Shown here piece by piece: positions 25,885 to 34,860 of a DNA stretch of 64,000 nucleotides (positions are counted from its first letter, which is position 1; every line of letters begins with the position of its first letter). Location: assembly GCA_964593465.1 (NCBI GenBank), contig CAZQJY010000001.1, positions 1 to 64,000 of the forward strand, written 5' to 3'. Source of the DNA: Mycosynbacter sp964593465 (GTDB taxonomy: Bacteria; Patescibacteriota; Saccharimonadia; Saccharimonadales; Saccharimonadaceae). Under the pieces are notes generated by a model that searched no databases, had not been told where the DNA came from, and was given only the letters and a program-made list of their open reading frames with translations. A program made the translations under genes and the position numbers.

Positions 25885-26445
25885 CTACTTCTTTCGTTCG
25901 CGGTACTCGCCAGTAGCAGTATCAACAGACACCACGTCACCCGTCTTGATGAAGGCTGGTACTTTGATTACCTTGCCTGTCTCGAGCGTCGCGTCTTTGA
26001 GCACACTACTCGTGGTATCGCCTTTGACAACGTCTTCGGCATACGTTACCTCAAGATAAAGATTTTTTGGTAGCTCTACATTGATGACTTTGTCGCCAAA
26101 GAACTGCAACGTCAACTCATCACCTTCTTTGAGGTAATCCGACGCAGAGTCTACCACGTCTGCACTCAGCTCAAACTGCTCAAAGCTCTCTGGATCCATA
26201 AAGTTAAATGCATCGCCACTCTGGTACAAATACTGCACAGTTTTATTGCTCACTTCGGCTGGCTCAATCTTTTCCTGACCTTTGAATGTCTTGGGAATCA
26301 CGCTGCCATCGATCAGATTCTTAAGCTTCACGTTCACGATGCTACCACCGCGACCGAGTACTTTTTGCCCATACTCCACCACGCGATATGGTTTACCGTC
26401 GATTTGGCAAACAGTTCCCTTTTTTAGATCAGTTGGCTGGTACAT
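25885..26445 (-). CDS. efp: Translation elongation factor P
   Basis: Helps ribosomes form peptide bonds at polyproline stretches. The 186-residue protein shows all three OB-like domains, with the N-terminal KOW-like part (LKKGTVCQIDGKPYRVVEYG). The modification loop reads KVLGRGGSIVNVKL, putting Arg32 where the E. coli protein has Lys34. Bacteria with Arg there usually use EarP rhamnosylation; no earP is visible in this window. AAGGAG precedes ATG. Proline-rich genes in this window (56-2227, 42972-44564, 57505-58410) are plausible clients. Confidence 0.95.
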   Translation of the reverse strand: MYQPTDLKKGTVCQIDGKPYRVVEYGQKVLGRGGSIVNVKLKNLIDGSVIPKTFKGQEKIEPAEVSNKTVQYLYQSGDAFNFMDPESFEQFELSADVVDSASDYLKEGDELTLQFFGDKVINVELPKNLYLEVTYAEDVVKGDTTSSVLKDATLETGKVIKVPAFIKTGDVVSVDTATGEYRERKK

Positions 26446-26522
26446 TTTGGTCTCCTTTGTTGTATAAAATTTCGCGTATGTAGTCAGCGCACCGATGTCG
26501 ATGCGCTTAGAACAGATGCGAA

Positions 26523-26729
26523 CTAGTTGCTTGTCACAAATGGCAGTAGTGCCAAGTGGCGTGCACGCTTGATAGCAGTTGCGAGTTGTCGCTGCTGCTT
26601 GACACTCAGGCCAGTTTTGCCGATTGGCTCAATCTTGCCGTATGGGTCGATGTAGCGAAGTAGTGTTTTCGCGTCTTTGTAGTCAAAATACGCTGGTGCA
26701 TCTTTTTTGAATCGTTTGTTGATTGCCAT
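26523..26729 (-). CDS. rpsR: Ribosomal protein S18
   Basis: Small-subunit protein of 68 residues that pairs with S6 on the platform. Recognised by FDYKDAKTLLRYIDPYGKI and the basic helix QQRQLATAIKRARHLALLPF. It is the third gene of the conserved rpsF-ssb-rpsR operon, 15 nt after ssb, with an AAGGAGTGA ribosome site. Confidence 0.96.
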   Translation of the reverse strand: MAINKRFKKDAPAYFDYKDAKTLLRYIDPYGKIEPIGKTGLSVKQQRQLATAIKRARHLALLPFVTSN

Positions 26730-26744
26730 TTAGTTCACTCCTTA

Positions 26745-27176
26745 TTAAAATGGAATCTCGCTCAGATCGATTGGTTTGTCATCGATATCTTCTGGAGCGA
26801 CATCTTTGGTTTGCTTATTTGCTGATGGAGCTGGGGCGCTAGAGCCGCCACCATCGTTTGGACCGTCGAGAAATGTCACGTCAAACGCGGTCACTTCTAC
26901 ACGGCTACGCTTTTTGCCAGTTTCTTTGTCGTCCCAGCTGTCTTGGCGCAAGCGACCCTGCACCAGGCAGCGTCGGCCTTTACTCAGATACTGTGCGACA
27001 AGCTCACCAGTTTTTTCCCATGCAGTGATATCGAAAAAGTCGGCTTGGTCATCTTGACCAACACGGTCGACAGCAAGACTAAAGCTTGTGACTGTTTTGC
27101 CGCTTGGCGTTGTGCGTGTTTCTGGGTCTCGTGTGAGACGTCCCATCAGTATTACTTGATTGATTCCTCGTGCCAT
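26745..27176 (-). CDS. ssb: Single-stranded DNA-binding protein
   Basis: Coats single-stranded DNA in replication and repair. The 143-residue protein has the OB fold (NQVILMGRLTRDPETRTTPSGK, FFDITAWEKTGELVAQYLSKG, LVQGRLRQDSW) and a flexible linker leading to the acidic tip DLSEIPF used to recruit partner proteins. It lies between rpsF and rpsR as in most bacteria. Confidence 0.96.
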   Translation of the reverse strand: MARGINQVILMGRLTRDPETRTTPSGKTVTSFSLAVDRVGQDDQADFFDITAWEKTGELVAQYLSKGRRCLVQGRLRQDSWDDKETGKKRSRVEVTAFDVTFLDGPNDGGGSSAPAPSANKQTKDVAPEDIDDKPIDLSEIPF

Positions 27177-27202
27177 AATAACCCCTTACTCCCCTTCTCT
27201 AA

Positions 27203-27550
27203 TTATTTCTCTTCAGACTCGGTTGCTTCGGCATTTTTGGCTGCTTCTGCTAGTAGCGTACGGCCTTTTTCATCGATAGTCACCAGTAAGTAGCGCAATA
27301 CTTCTTCTGTGATATTCAAGATGTTACTAATCTTGAGTGGTGCATCAGCTGGAAGCTTGACATCCATGTAGACATACACAGCAAAATCTTCTTTGTTGAT
27401 CTTGTATGCAAGTCGTTTTTTACCCCAGTTGTCTTCTTTGACAATTTCACCGCCTGCATTCTTGATGATATCGCGCACTTTGCCAAGTGGTTTCTCGATA
27501 TCCGCCTCAAGATCGGGGTGAATAAGTACGGTTAATTCGTATTCTTTCAC
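27203..27550 (-). CDS. rpsF: Ribosomal protein S6
   Basis: A 115-residue ribosomal protein with the family strand ELTVLIHPDLEADIEKPLGKV and DNWGKKRLAYKINKEDFAVYVYMD. Translation starts at a GTG behind a strong GGAGGAAACTA site. The C-terminus has a short Ala/Glu tail. First gene of the S6-SSB-S18 operon. Confidence 0.95.
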   Translation of the reverse strand: MKEYELTVLIHPDLEADIEKPLGKVRDIIKNAGGEIVKEDNWGKKRLAYKINKEDFAVYVYMDVKLPADAPLKISNILNITEEVLRYLLVTIDEKGRTLLAEAAKNAEATESEEK

Positions 27551-27579
27551 TAGTTTCCTCCTCTGGAATCCTATTGGAT

Positions 27580-27598
27580 GCTTGCACTGTATGCAAGC
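27580..27598 (-). promoter_or_regulatory. Hairpin in the rpsF leader
   Basis: A perfect 7-bp inverted repeat GCTTGCA/TGCAAGC with a 5-nt loop lies 30 nt before the rpsF start, downstream of a TATAAT at about 27616-27621. In other bacteria S6:S18 binds a hairpin in this leader to repress its own operon; I see the hairpin but not the full known consensus. Confidence 0.4.
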
Positions 27599-27709
27599 TG
27601 AGTTAATAACACTAGTAATTATACACTAAGGTTGTGGAAAAATCTAGCCCTGCAACACTCAGCTATCATGACCTCCAAGATTCTGGCTACTTCGTAGTAC
27701 AATTAATAT

Positions 27710-29329
27710 ATGCTACAGACGGTAAAGGGTAGGTACCTCTGGCTGTTCATCAGCTTTCCACTTGTGTATTCCGTGGGGATGTATCTACTATACTTCCTCA
27801 ACCTGCAGGCTATCACATCAATAGTCGTATCGGACATCGTTGTAACGCTCGCTTTTTTGCCTACACTCTACTACCTCTTGGGGTATTACTTCGTCGTGCG
27901 ACAAGTCGGCCGCGCCTATGCCCTAATAATCGGATTATTTATCACCGCCATACCAATTGTGATTGGGTTTGCACTTGACGGTGGCTATATGTCTATCCAA
28001 GCCAGCATCAGTATTGCCCTGATGTTTATATCGGCTATGGTTGGACCAATCGCAATTTTTGGATTGCTCTGGGTGCATCTGATTGGTTATATCCTGGTTG
28101 CTACTGGCGCTATGGTCGGTAACACAGAGAACGGCCTACTATTTTTGCTTGCCTATGCGGGCAGCGGGCTTATCGGATGGCTCGTATTTCACAGAAACTA
28201 TACTCACGACAGCCAAGCGGTGCTAGATATTCGCCACACCCTACACGAAGAGCAGCTCAAAAGTGCCGCCCTACTTGCAGCACTAGATGATGGCATCGTC
28301 GTGATAAGTGCACAAGGCCAAGTACAGCTGTGTAGCGATGTTGCACTTACCTATCTCGGTATTAATCGAGCTGACACACTCCACAGATCCTACAAAACAC
28401 TGTTTATTCACGCCACAAAGCGAACCGATCCAGGCACTACGTTAGAACAGGCAATTATCGACAAGACGCCTGCAACTATAAACCTCATTTCTATCCAGCG
28501 AGACGGCAGCCCTCATCCGTTTGACCTCTCGGCATATATCCAACCAATCATCAACGAAGATGACGAGGTCGGTGCCTACATGATGATACTCCATGATATA
28601 TCAAGTTTTTCGCGCGCCGAGCGACTCAAAAATGACTTTATCTCTATGGCAGGTCATGAGTTACGTACACCGGCTACGGTCATCGCTGGCTATGCCGACC
28701 TCCTACTCAACCCAACCTTTGGCACCCTCAGCAAAGAGCAAAAACAATTCGTAGAGCGCACCAAACAAACCACCGAGCATCTGATACATTTCGTCAATAA
28801 TATGCTTGATATCACACGCTTAGAAAGTGGCCAACAAGATGATCGTCCCGAAACACTCGACATCGCCAAAGAATGTAAAAGCGCACTGGCAGCGCTACGC
28901 GCCCACTTCAAACAAAAACATCTTCGCCTCATTACTCACTTACCACCGGAACAGATACTCATACGAGTCGACAAAGCACGGCTACACCAGGTACTCGACA
29001 ATCTTTTGTCCAATGCCCATACTTACAGTAATGAACACGGAAAAATTACCCTTACCATACAGGCTACCGACACGAACGTGACAGTGTCCATCTCCGACAC
29101 AGGTCGAGGCATTAGTCCAGAGAATCAACAAATCATTTTTGATAAATTTAGTCGACTGAGCGTCGACACTTCGGCCGAGGGCACAGGACTCGGTCTTGCC
29201 ATAACTCGCGAGATTATCACAGCATGGGGTGGTATAATCAACGTAGAAAGCGATGGACATCACGGATCACAATTCTATTTCACGATTCCACGCCACACAC
29301 TAGAGCAAACCAAGGAGACAACCATATGA
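27710..29329 (+). CDS. Membrane sensor histidine kinase with PAS domain
   Basis: A 539-residue sensor. About five or six membrane helices occupy residues 8-155, then a PAS-like domain (about 185-300, LLAALDDGIVVISAQGQVQL). The HisKA box is MAGHELRTPATVIAGYADLL, and the ATPase domain shows NLLSNAHTYS (N box), SDTGRGISPE (G1) and GTGLGLAITREI (G2). TACAAT lies 6 nt before ATG, so the mRNA should be leaderless. Its last codon overlaps the response regulator start (ATGA). The signal is unknown. Confidence 0.92.
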   Translation: MLQTVKGRYLWLFISFPLVYSVGMYLLYFLNLQAITSIVVSDIVVTLAFLPTLYYLLGYYFVVRQVGRAYALIIGLFITAIPIVIGFALDGGYMSIQASISIALMFISAMVGPIAIFGLLWVHLIGYILVATGAMVGNTENGLLFLLAYAGSGLIGWLVFHRNYTHDSQAVLDIRHTLHEEQLKSAALLAALDDGIVVISAQGQVQLCSDVALTYLGINRADTLHRSYKTLFIHATKRTDPGTTLEQAIIDKTPATINLISIQRDGSPHPFDLSAYIQPIINEDDEVGAYMMILHDISSFSRAERLKNDFISMAGHELRTPATVIAGYADLLLNPTFGTLSKEQKQFVERTKQTTEHLIHFVNNMLDITRLESGQQDDRPETLDIAKECKSALAALRAHFKQKHLRLITHLPPEQILIRVDKARLHQVLDNLLSNAHTYSNEHGKITLTIQATDTNVTVSISDTGRGISPENQQIIFDKFSRLSVDTSAEGTGLGLAITREIITAWGGIINVESDGHHGSQFYFTIPRHTLEQTKETTI

Positions 29330-29748
29330 AACTACTCATCATCGAAGACAACAAGGACTTACAAGGTATCTACCAACACAATTTTGAAGCAGCTGGACAT
29401 ACGGTAGCAACAGCCGACAATGGGCTTGATGGTCTCAATATTGCTGTGGAATTTCATCCAGACGCTGTATTGCTCGATATCATGACACCGGAGATGGATG
29501 GCTACGGTTTTCTCACTGCCCTGCGCAACAACACCTCACTAACACCATTTGTAGCAGCATGCTCCAATATCAGCCAAGCAGATGACATAGAGGCTGCCAA
29601 ACGAGCGGGTGCGCATGTGTTTTTGCGCAAAAGCGATTATGTCGGAGCTGAGCTCATCAAAGCTGTTGAAGAGGCCTACGCTGCACGCGACACTACGCCC
29701 GTAGAAACTGTCAGCGATCCTGCTCCGATAGACGATGAGCAGTTTTAG
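29326..29748 (+). CDS. Single-domain response regulator
   Basis: A 140-residue receiver-only protein, partner of the adjacent kinase. It has the acidic pair in LLIIEDNKDL, the phosphorylated Asp in AVLLDIMTPEMDGYG, and Lys in FLRKSDY. No DNA-binding domain follows; the last 20 residues are acidic. Output must go through protein contacts. The AAGGAG site before ATG lies inside the kinase gene. It is convergent with ftsK, 5 nt apart. Confidence 0.92.
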   Translation: MKLLIIEDNKDLQGIYQHNFEAAGHTVATADNGLDGLNIAVEFHPDAVLLDIMTPEMDGYGFLTALRNNTSLTPFVAACSNISQADDIEAAKRAGAHVFLRKSDYVGAELIKAVEEAYAARDTTPVETVSDPAPIDDEQF

Positions 29749-29753
29749 AGCGA

Positions 29754-32045
29754 CTACTCTCCAGTGCTCAAATCATCAAGGCTACTAATAAGTACATCGC
29801 GTGGCCGTGCACCATCTGCTGGGCCAATCACGCCCTGCTCTTCCATCTCTTCGATTAGTCGTGCAGCACGTGCATAACCTACACGTAATCGACGCTGTAG
29901 CAAACTTGCACTCGCTTTTTTGCTGTCCACCACCACACGTACAGCGTCTTTATACATATCATCGCTACTACCACCGCTATCAAAGTCCATCACCGTACTA
30001 CCCTTACCACTAAGTTGCACGGGCTGTGCCACAATCTCGTCATTGTACTGTGGTGCACTTTGCATGCGTAAGTGATCAGTAATCTTCAGTACTTCTTCAT
30101 CGGTTACCCAGGCGCCTTGGACGCGCTTTGGTTTGCTCATTTGCGCTGTCTTAATGAGCATATCACCCTGCCCTAGTAGCTTCTCGGCACCTATCACGTC
30201 GAGAATTGTACGGCTGTCTACCTGACTTGCCACAGTAAACGCAATACGTGCTGGTACGTTAGCTTTGATGAGACCCGTGATCACGTCTACACTTGGGCGC
30301 TGTGTTGCTAGCACCAAATGAATACCTACCGCACGAGCTTTTTGCGCGAGGCGCACGATAAGCGCTTCGACATCACGCGCTGCCAACATCATGAGGTCTG
30401 CCAACTCGTCTATTACAATTACGATATATGGCATAGTGCCTTCTTCGTGCTCTTGCATATTGCCTTCGTCATCTTCGACAGCAATCTTGCGACCACGCTG
30501 ACGCAAACGCTTGTTGTAGCTTTCAATCTCACGGACTTTTTCTTCGGCCAGCAACTTGTAGCGGCGCTCCATCTCGTTGACCGCCCATTTGAGCGCACTA
30601 ATCGTCTTTTCTGGCTCGTTTATCACCGGAGTAAGCAAGTGTGGAATGTCTTCATATGGCGCCATCTCGACTTGCTTGGGGTCGACAAGAATGAGCTTCA
30701 TCTCGCTCGGGCTGTTGCGATACAGTAAGCTCGTGAGAAGTGTGTTGATCATCACCGATTTACCAGAGCCAGTCTGCCCCGCAATAAGTAGGTGGGGCAT
30801 TTTATTAAGCTCACCCACCACCGCATGGCCAGAGATGTCCTTACCAATCGCAAAGCTGAGTGGCTGCGATCCACTCTTCCACTGCTTAGAATCCAGAATA
30901 CCGTAGAGTCGAACATCGGCTGCGCGTAGGTTTGGTACCTCGATACCTACAGCTTTCTGTCCAGGGATAGGCGCTTCAATACGCAGACTCTGGGCCGCCA
31001 AGTTGAGCGCGATATTGGTTTCGAGTGCCGTGATACGTGTCAGCTTGACGCCGCTTGGAGGACGTAATGTATACTGTGTCACCTTCGGACCAATGTTGGC
31101 ATCTTCCATCTCGACATCAATATTAAATTCGTTGAGTGTCTCTTTGATTGTCAGTGCATTTTGCTGCACATCACCCGCATCAGCCGCTTTTTGTTTTTTC
31201 TCAAGCAAATCAAGGCTTGGCGGTTGCCAGTTTGGATCAGTCACTGCTACAAGCGCCTGCTTTTCTTCGGCGTGCTTATCTTGTTGCACACTACCACGCA
31301 AACTTGAAAGGCGTGGTTTTTGCTTTTCCTCTGGGGTAATTTCTGTCGGCATGTTTACGTTGAGCTTCAGCTCGCTAGCGTCTTTCTCGGCCTGTTTCTT
31401 GTCTACTTCTTTTTTCTCGCTGCCGCCAAATTTCAAACGTATGCCACCTGCCGCTTTATCGCTGGCGTTGGCTTTTTGCATCACTTCTTTGTTTGTACGC
31501 TCTTCTTCACGCAAATTGGAGCGACTCCATTCCCATAGCTTACTAATCACTACGAACGGTGATACACGTAGTACAAACAATACTGTAATCAAAATAAGTA
31601 GAATATAGATAAATGCAGCGACTGTAGTATTTACCATCTCGAGCATGGCATATTCGTTGAGCAGATTGCCAATCCAGCCTCCTGTAGCATCGCCATTGGC
31701 ATCTTTCATAAGCCCAAACAGTCCCGCGAACCATACTACAAGTAGCCCCGTTGCAAGCTTCATAATCAATGGCAATTTATTTTCATCAGCTCTAAAAATC
31801 TCTACCGCTACATACACAAAGAGAATCGGTAATACATATACAGCATACCCAATAAGCTGCAGGCTTACTGTCTGTATCCACTCAAGTACTGGGCCGCCAG
31901 CGTCAAACCACGCCACGACGTAGAGAATAGACACCGCAACAAGAACCACCGCACCAACTTGCGCCCAAAAGCCAGCTGGTAGCATATGCTGCGGCTTGGA
32001 AGATGCGACTTTTTTGCCTCGTGTGGTCTTTTTCTTTTTTGCCAT
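29754..32045 (-). CDS. ftsK: DNA translocase FtsK/SpoIIIE
   Basis: Pumps chromosomal DNA through the division septum and activates Xer recombination. The 763 residues comprise an N-terminal membrane domain with four helices (about 25-170), a charged linker, and the motor: alpha/beta domains with LIAGQTGSGKSVMINTLL (Walker A), VIVIDELADLMM (Walker B), LATQRPSVDVITGLIKANV, and a C-terminal gamma winged helix (SASLLQRRLRVGYARAARLIEEME) that reads polar DNA motifs. A TATACT lies 8 nt before ATG. The linker is short compared with E. coli FtsK. Confidence 0.95.
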   Translation of the reverse strand: MAKKKKTTRGKKVASSKPQHMLPAGFWAQVGAVVLVAVSILYVVAWFDAGGPVLEWIQTVSLQLIGYAVYVLPILFVYVAVEIFRADENKLPLIMKLATGLLVVWFAGLFGLMKDANGDATGGWIGNLLNEYAMLEMVNTTVAAFIYILLILITVLFVLRVSPFVVISKLWEWSRSNLREEERTNKEVMQKANASDKAAGGIRLKFGGSEKKEVDKKQAEKDASELKLNVNMPTEITPEEKQKPRLSSLRGSVQQDKHAEEKQALVAVTDPNWQPPSLDLLEKKQKAADAGDVQQNALTIKETLNEFNIDVEMEDANIGPKVTQYTLRPPSGVKLTRITALETNIALNLAAQSLRIEAPIPGQKAVGIEVPNLRAADVRLYGILDSKQWKSGSQPLSFAIGKDISGHAVVGELNKMPHLLIAGQTGSGKSVMINTLLTSLLYRNSPSEMKLILVDPKQVEMAPYEDIPHLLTPVINEPEKTISALKWAVNEMERRYKLLAEEKVREIESYNKRLRQRGRKIAVEDDEGNMQEHEEGTMPYIVIVIDELADLMMLAARDVEALIVRLAQKARAVGIHLVLATQRPSVDVITGLIKANVPARIAFTVASQVDSRTILDVIGAEKLLGQGDMLIKTAQMSKPKRVQGAWVTDEEVLKITDHLRMQSAPQYNDEIVAQPVQLSGKGSTVMDFDSGGSSDDMYKDAVRVVVDSKKASASLLQRRLRVGYARAARLIEEMEEQGVIGPADGARPRDVLISSLDDLSTGE

Positions 32046-32098
32046 TACCTATCAGTATATCACTATTGTTATACACAGCTGAACTGCTTTTGCACACA

Positions 32099-32404
32099 CT
32101 ATGTTTCAGAGTGCGCTTCGACTTCGACCATTTCAGGCTGCAATGGTCGTGGATACTTGCGATAGTACAAAATCAAATTTGTCATAATCAAATAAAATAT
32201 CACCCATAGTGAATTAAACAAGATCAATAACGGAACCTGTAGGGCAATTGCATACGCCAACGAAATCGTCTGCGTTCCACACCACATTCCCCATGTAGTG
32301 ACACTTAGCTCATCTGATCGGCCAGCCTTCACAAGCTGAATAACTTGAGGACTACTGGCAACGACAGCAACTGTACCGGCTATTGTATATAAAATTTCTA
32401 TCAT
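32099..32404 (-). CDS. SemiSWEET-like PQ-loop membrane protein
   Basis: A 101-residue protein with three membrane helices and the PQ motif in VVASSPQVIQLVKAGRSDEL, followed by LSVTTWGMWC. This is the size and layout of bacterial SemiSWEET transporters, which work as dimers and move small sugars by facilitated diffusion. The substrate is unknown. For an organism with little biosynthesis, sugar uptake is plausible. It has its own promoter. Confidence 0.8.
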   Translation of the reverse strand: MIEILYTIAGTVAVVASSPQVIQLVKAGRSDELSVTTWGMWCGTQTISLAYAIALQVPLLILFNSLWVIFYLIMTNLILYYRKYPRPLQPEMVEVEAHSET

Positions 32405-32430
32405 TTTTTGTTTTTTGCCTTACTATTTTT

Positions 32431-32459
32431 ATAGTAACATACTTATGTTTAAAAGTCAA
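32431..32459 (-). promoter_or_regulatory. Promoter of the SemiSWEET-like gene
   Basis: Minus-strand TTGACT (32454-32459) and TACTAT (32431-32436) with 17 nt between. The transcript begins near 32424, about 20 nt before the ATG. Confidence 0.7.
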
Positions 32460-32469
32460 CCATCAATCA

Positions 32470-32500
32470 AAATAGAGAGCCTGTATCCGGCTCTCTATTT
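32470..32500. terminator. Terminator after ribonuclease J
   Basis: Perfect 12-bp arms AAATAGAGAGCC (32470-32481) and GGCTCTCTATTT (32489-32500) with a 7-nt loop, 18 nt after the rnj stop codon. Confidence 0.88.
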
Positions 32501-32518
32501 GTGACACTCTACTCGCGA

Positions 32519-34645
32519 CTAGTAGCCGCGCGTATCACTTTTGGCCTTTGGCTCCACTGTTTCAGTGTCAGGCACTTGTTTTGGCGGGAAATTTTTGGCC
32601 TGCGGCTTTACAAATGGCTTGTCACCCGATTGCTGCTGTCTGCCACCACGACTGTTTTGGCCACCACCTCCGCCACCAATTTCGTTGATAACAGGAATCA
32701 CGATTGGCGTGCGACGCGTCTGATCGTAGAGTAAGTGTGTTACTTCGTCTTTGATCTCTTTTTTGAGCTGTTCCATGTCTGGTTTTTTGCCGCCAAAGCT
32801 GCGCTGCACTTTCTGCTTGAGATACTGGCGAATGAGGTTCATTAGCTCTTCGCTATCTCGCAGATAGATAAAGCCACGGCTAATGATGTCGGGACTTGTG
32901 AGCAGGCGGCCCGTCCCTTTGTGCACCGTCAGCACGACCACAAACATACCTTCCTGACTCATGTGGATACGATCTTTGAGTACTACTTCGCTCACCACCG
33001 CACCGCTATCGTCGTACATGATACCACCTACTGGAATGCGTCCATTTTTGCGGGCGCTATCTGGCGTAATCTCTACTACGTCGCCACTATCGCATACAAA
33101 AATGTTTTTGCGCGGGATGGCACATTCTTTTTCTGCTAGCTCAGCGTTGTGAACAAGCATATGGAACTCACCGTGAATCGGCATGTAATAGGTTGGGTTA
33201 AGCGCATTAATCAATTTTACGTGATCATCGTAATAACCATGACCCGAAAGGTGAAGTGGACCAACACCTGTAAGGTGTGTTTTACCGTTTTGGATCACGT
33301 CACTACCTTCACGCATGAGACCATCGACAGTACGTACCACATACTTTTCGTTACCTGGGATTGGGTTGGAGCTAAATACCACAACGTCGGTATTTTTGAT
33401 CTTGATGTGTTTGTGTGAACCGCTTGCCATGCGGTTGAGCACAGCATTGAACTCACCCTGACTACCAGTACACACAATAGTTACTTTGCCATCTGGCAGT
33501 TTGATGATGTCTTCCATCTTGACCACTACGTCTTTTGGCACCTTGATGACACCAGTACGAATGCCAACCTCAATGTTTTGGATCATGCTGTAGCCAGCAA
33601 ATGCCACTTTGCGGCCAGTCTTTTTTGCTTCATAGAGAATACCTTGCATACGGTGTAATTGTGACGAGAAACAACTGATGATAAGACGATTGTTTTGGTA
33701 TTTCTCCATCACTTGCCCCAGGCTCTGCTGAATTTCTGGCTCACCGTGTGCGTGGCTGCCGGCGCTTTCGCAGTTTGTCGACTCGTTCATGAGTAGGAGA
33801 ATGCCTTCTTTCGCACTGATCTCTGTCAAACGCTCAAGGTCAAATTTCTTGCCGTCGACAGGGTCATCTTCAAATCGCCAGTCGCCGGTGTCAACCAACA
33901 CGCCCATTGGAGTGCGGATAACTACAGCTGTGGCATCTGGGATTGAGTGATTAACCCGCACAAGCTCGATACTAAAATTGTCGCCAATCTGGATGCGCTC
34001 GTGCGCTTCCGGATCCATCTCTGTATATGCTGGTTCGTAGCCGCTTGTTGCTTCTTCCATGGTACGTTTGACCATAGCAAGCGTAAACTTACTGCCGTAA
34101 ACAGGTGCTGGTAGCTGGTGAATAATATGGCGAAACGCACCGATATGATCAAGGTGTCCATGAGTAAATACCCAGCCTCGTACCTTGTGCTTGTTTTCAA
34201 GCAAGTACGTGATATCTGGTGTGATGTAGTTGATTCCCGGGTAGTCGCTACCTGGGAACAAGAAACCGCAGTCAACAATGAGAATGTCATTGTCGTACTC
34301 AATCGCCATCATGTTTTTGCCGATACCCATTTCGCCGAGTCCACCGATAGGCATGACGCGTAGCTTTGGCCCTTTGGCTTTTGGCTGACGTTTCCACTCG
34401 GCCATGCTAAATTGACGACCGTCATAGCCGTTGTAAATCGACTTGTTGACCGGCACATCAATCATGTGCTGACTAGCGCGCAAATTCACATTTTCGCTGG
34501 TACGGCGCTGTGCGCGAAACACTTCGCCTTTGCGGGTACTGGTACTATTGAGTGCAGCAATGTTAGATTTTTTCTTTGGTTGTCCTGATGTAGGACGTTT
34601 ACTCAGGTCGTCTGCCTGAGTTTCTGAGAGTCGTCGTTGACCCAT
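32519..34645 (-). CDS. rnj: Ribonuclease J (beta-CASP metallo-beta-lactamase)
   Basis: Endo/5'-exoribonuclease for mRNA decay and rRNA maturation. The 708 residues begin with a basic, probably disordered extension of about 95 residues, then the metallo-beta-lactamase core (MPIGGLGEMGIGKNMM, VFTHGHLDHIGAF), the beta-CASP domain (GSQGEFNAVLNRMASG) and HLSGHGYYDDH with MPIHGEFHML. The C-terminus has a Gly-rich patch and a basic tail. GGAG precedes ATG. A 41-codon upstream ORF overlaps its start. With polynucleotide phosphorylase nearby it forms the RNA-decay set of the window. Confidence 0.95.
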   Translation of the reverse strand: MGQRRLSETQADDLSKRPTSGQPKKKSNIAALNSTSTRKGEVFRAQRRTSENVNLRASQHMIDVPVNKSIYNGYDGRQFSMAEWKRQPKAKGPKLRVMPIGGLGEMGIGKNMMAIEYDNDILIVDCGFLFPGSDYPGINYITPDITYLLENKHKVRGWVFTHGHLDHIGAFRHIIHQLPAPVYGSKFTLAMVKRTMEEATSGYEPAYTEMDPEAHERIQIGDNFSIELVRVNHSIPDATAVVIRTPMGVLVDTGDWRFEDDPVDGKKFDLERLTEISAKEGILLLMNESTNCESAGSHAHGEPEIQQSLGQVMEKYQNNRLIISCFSSQLHRMQGILYEAKKTGRKVAFAGYSMIQNIEVGIRTGVIKVPKDVVVKMEDIIKLPDGKVTIVCTGSQGEFNAVLNRMASGSHKHIKIKNTDVVVFSSNPIPGNEKYVVRTVDGLMREGSDVIQNGKTHLTGVGPLHLSGHGYYDDHVKLINALNPTYYMPIHGEFHMLVHNAELAEKECAIPRKNIFVCDSGDVVEITPDSARKNGRIPVGGIMYDDSGAVVSEVVLKDRIHMSQEGMFVVVLTVHKGTGRLLTSPDIISRGFIYLRDSEELMNLIRQYLKQKVQRSFGGKKPDMEQLKKEIKDEVTHLLYDQTRRTPIVIPVINEIGGGGGGQNSRGGRQQQSGDKPFVKPQAKNFPPKQVPDTETVEPKAKSDTRGY

Positions 34646-34724
34646 AATATGTTGTTTCTCCTATATATAAAATATTTTTGGCTAAATGATAAAAAGAGGA
34701 TTTTGAGTGGTAAAATTCGGTCAT
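34599..34724 (-). CDS. Upstream ORF (41 codons) in the rnj leader
   Basis: ATG at 34724 follows AAAGGGGAA, a better ribosome site than most genes here. It encodes 41 residues starting MTEFYHSKSSFYHLAKNI and runs out of frame past the rnj start codon, ending in TAA at 34599. It begins about 15 nt after the predicted transcript start. Translation of it would compete with or couple to rnj initiation, which could regulate rnj. No similar peptide is known to me. Confidence 0.4.
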   Translation of the reverse strand: MTEFYHSKSSFYHLAKNILYIGETTYYGSTTTLRNSGRRPE

Positions 34725-34745
34725 TTCCCCTTTAAAAGTACTCTT

Positions 34746-34774
34746 ATAGTAGCAAATGACACGCAAAATGTCAA
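34746..34774 (-). promoter_or_regulatory. Promoter of rnj
   Basis: A consensus TTGACA (34769-34774) and TACTAT (34746-34751) spaced 17 nt on the minus strand, the best -35 in the window. The leader to the rnj ATG is about 95 nt and contains the upstream ORF. Confidence 0.8.
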
Positions 34775-34860
34775 ATAGTCCAGTCTACATCCTTACGCGT
34801 CACCAACTATTCCTGCGACACGAAATGCTTTACGCAAAGTGCAAACTCTCCACAAACGTT

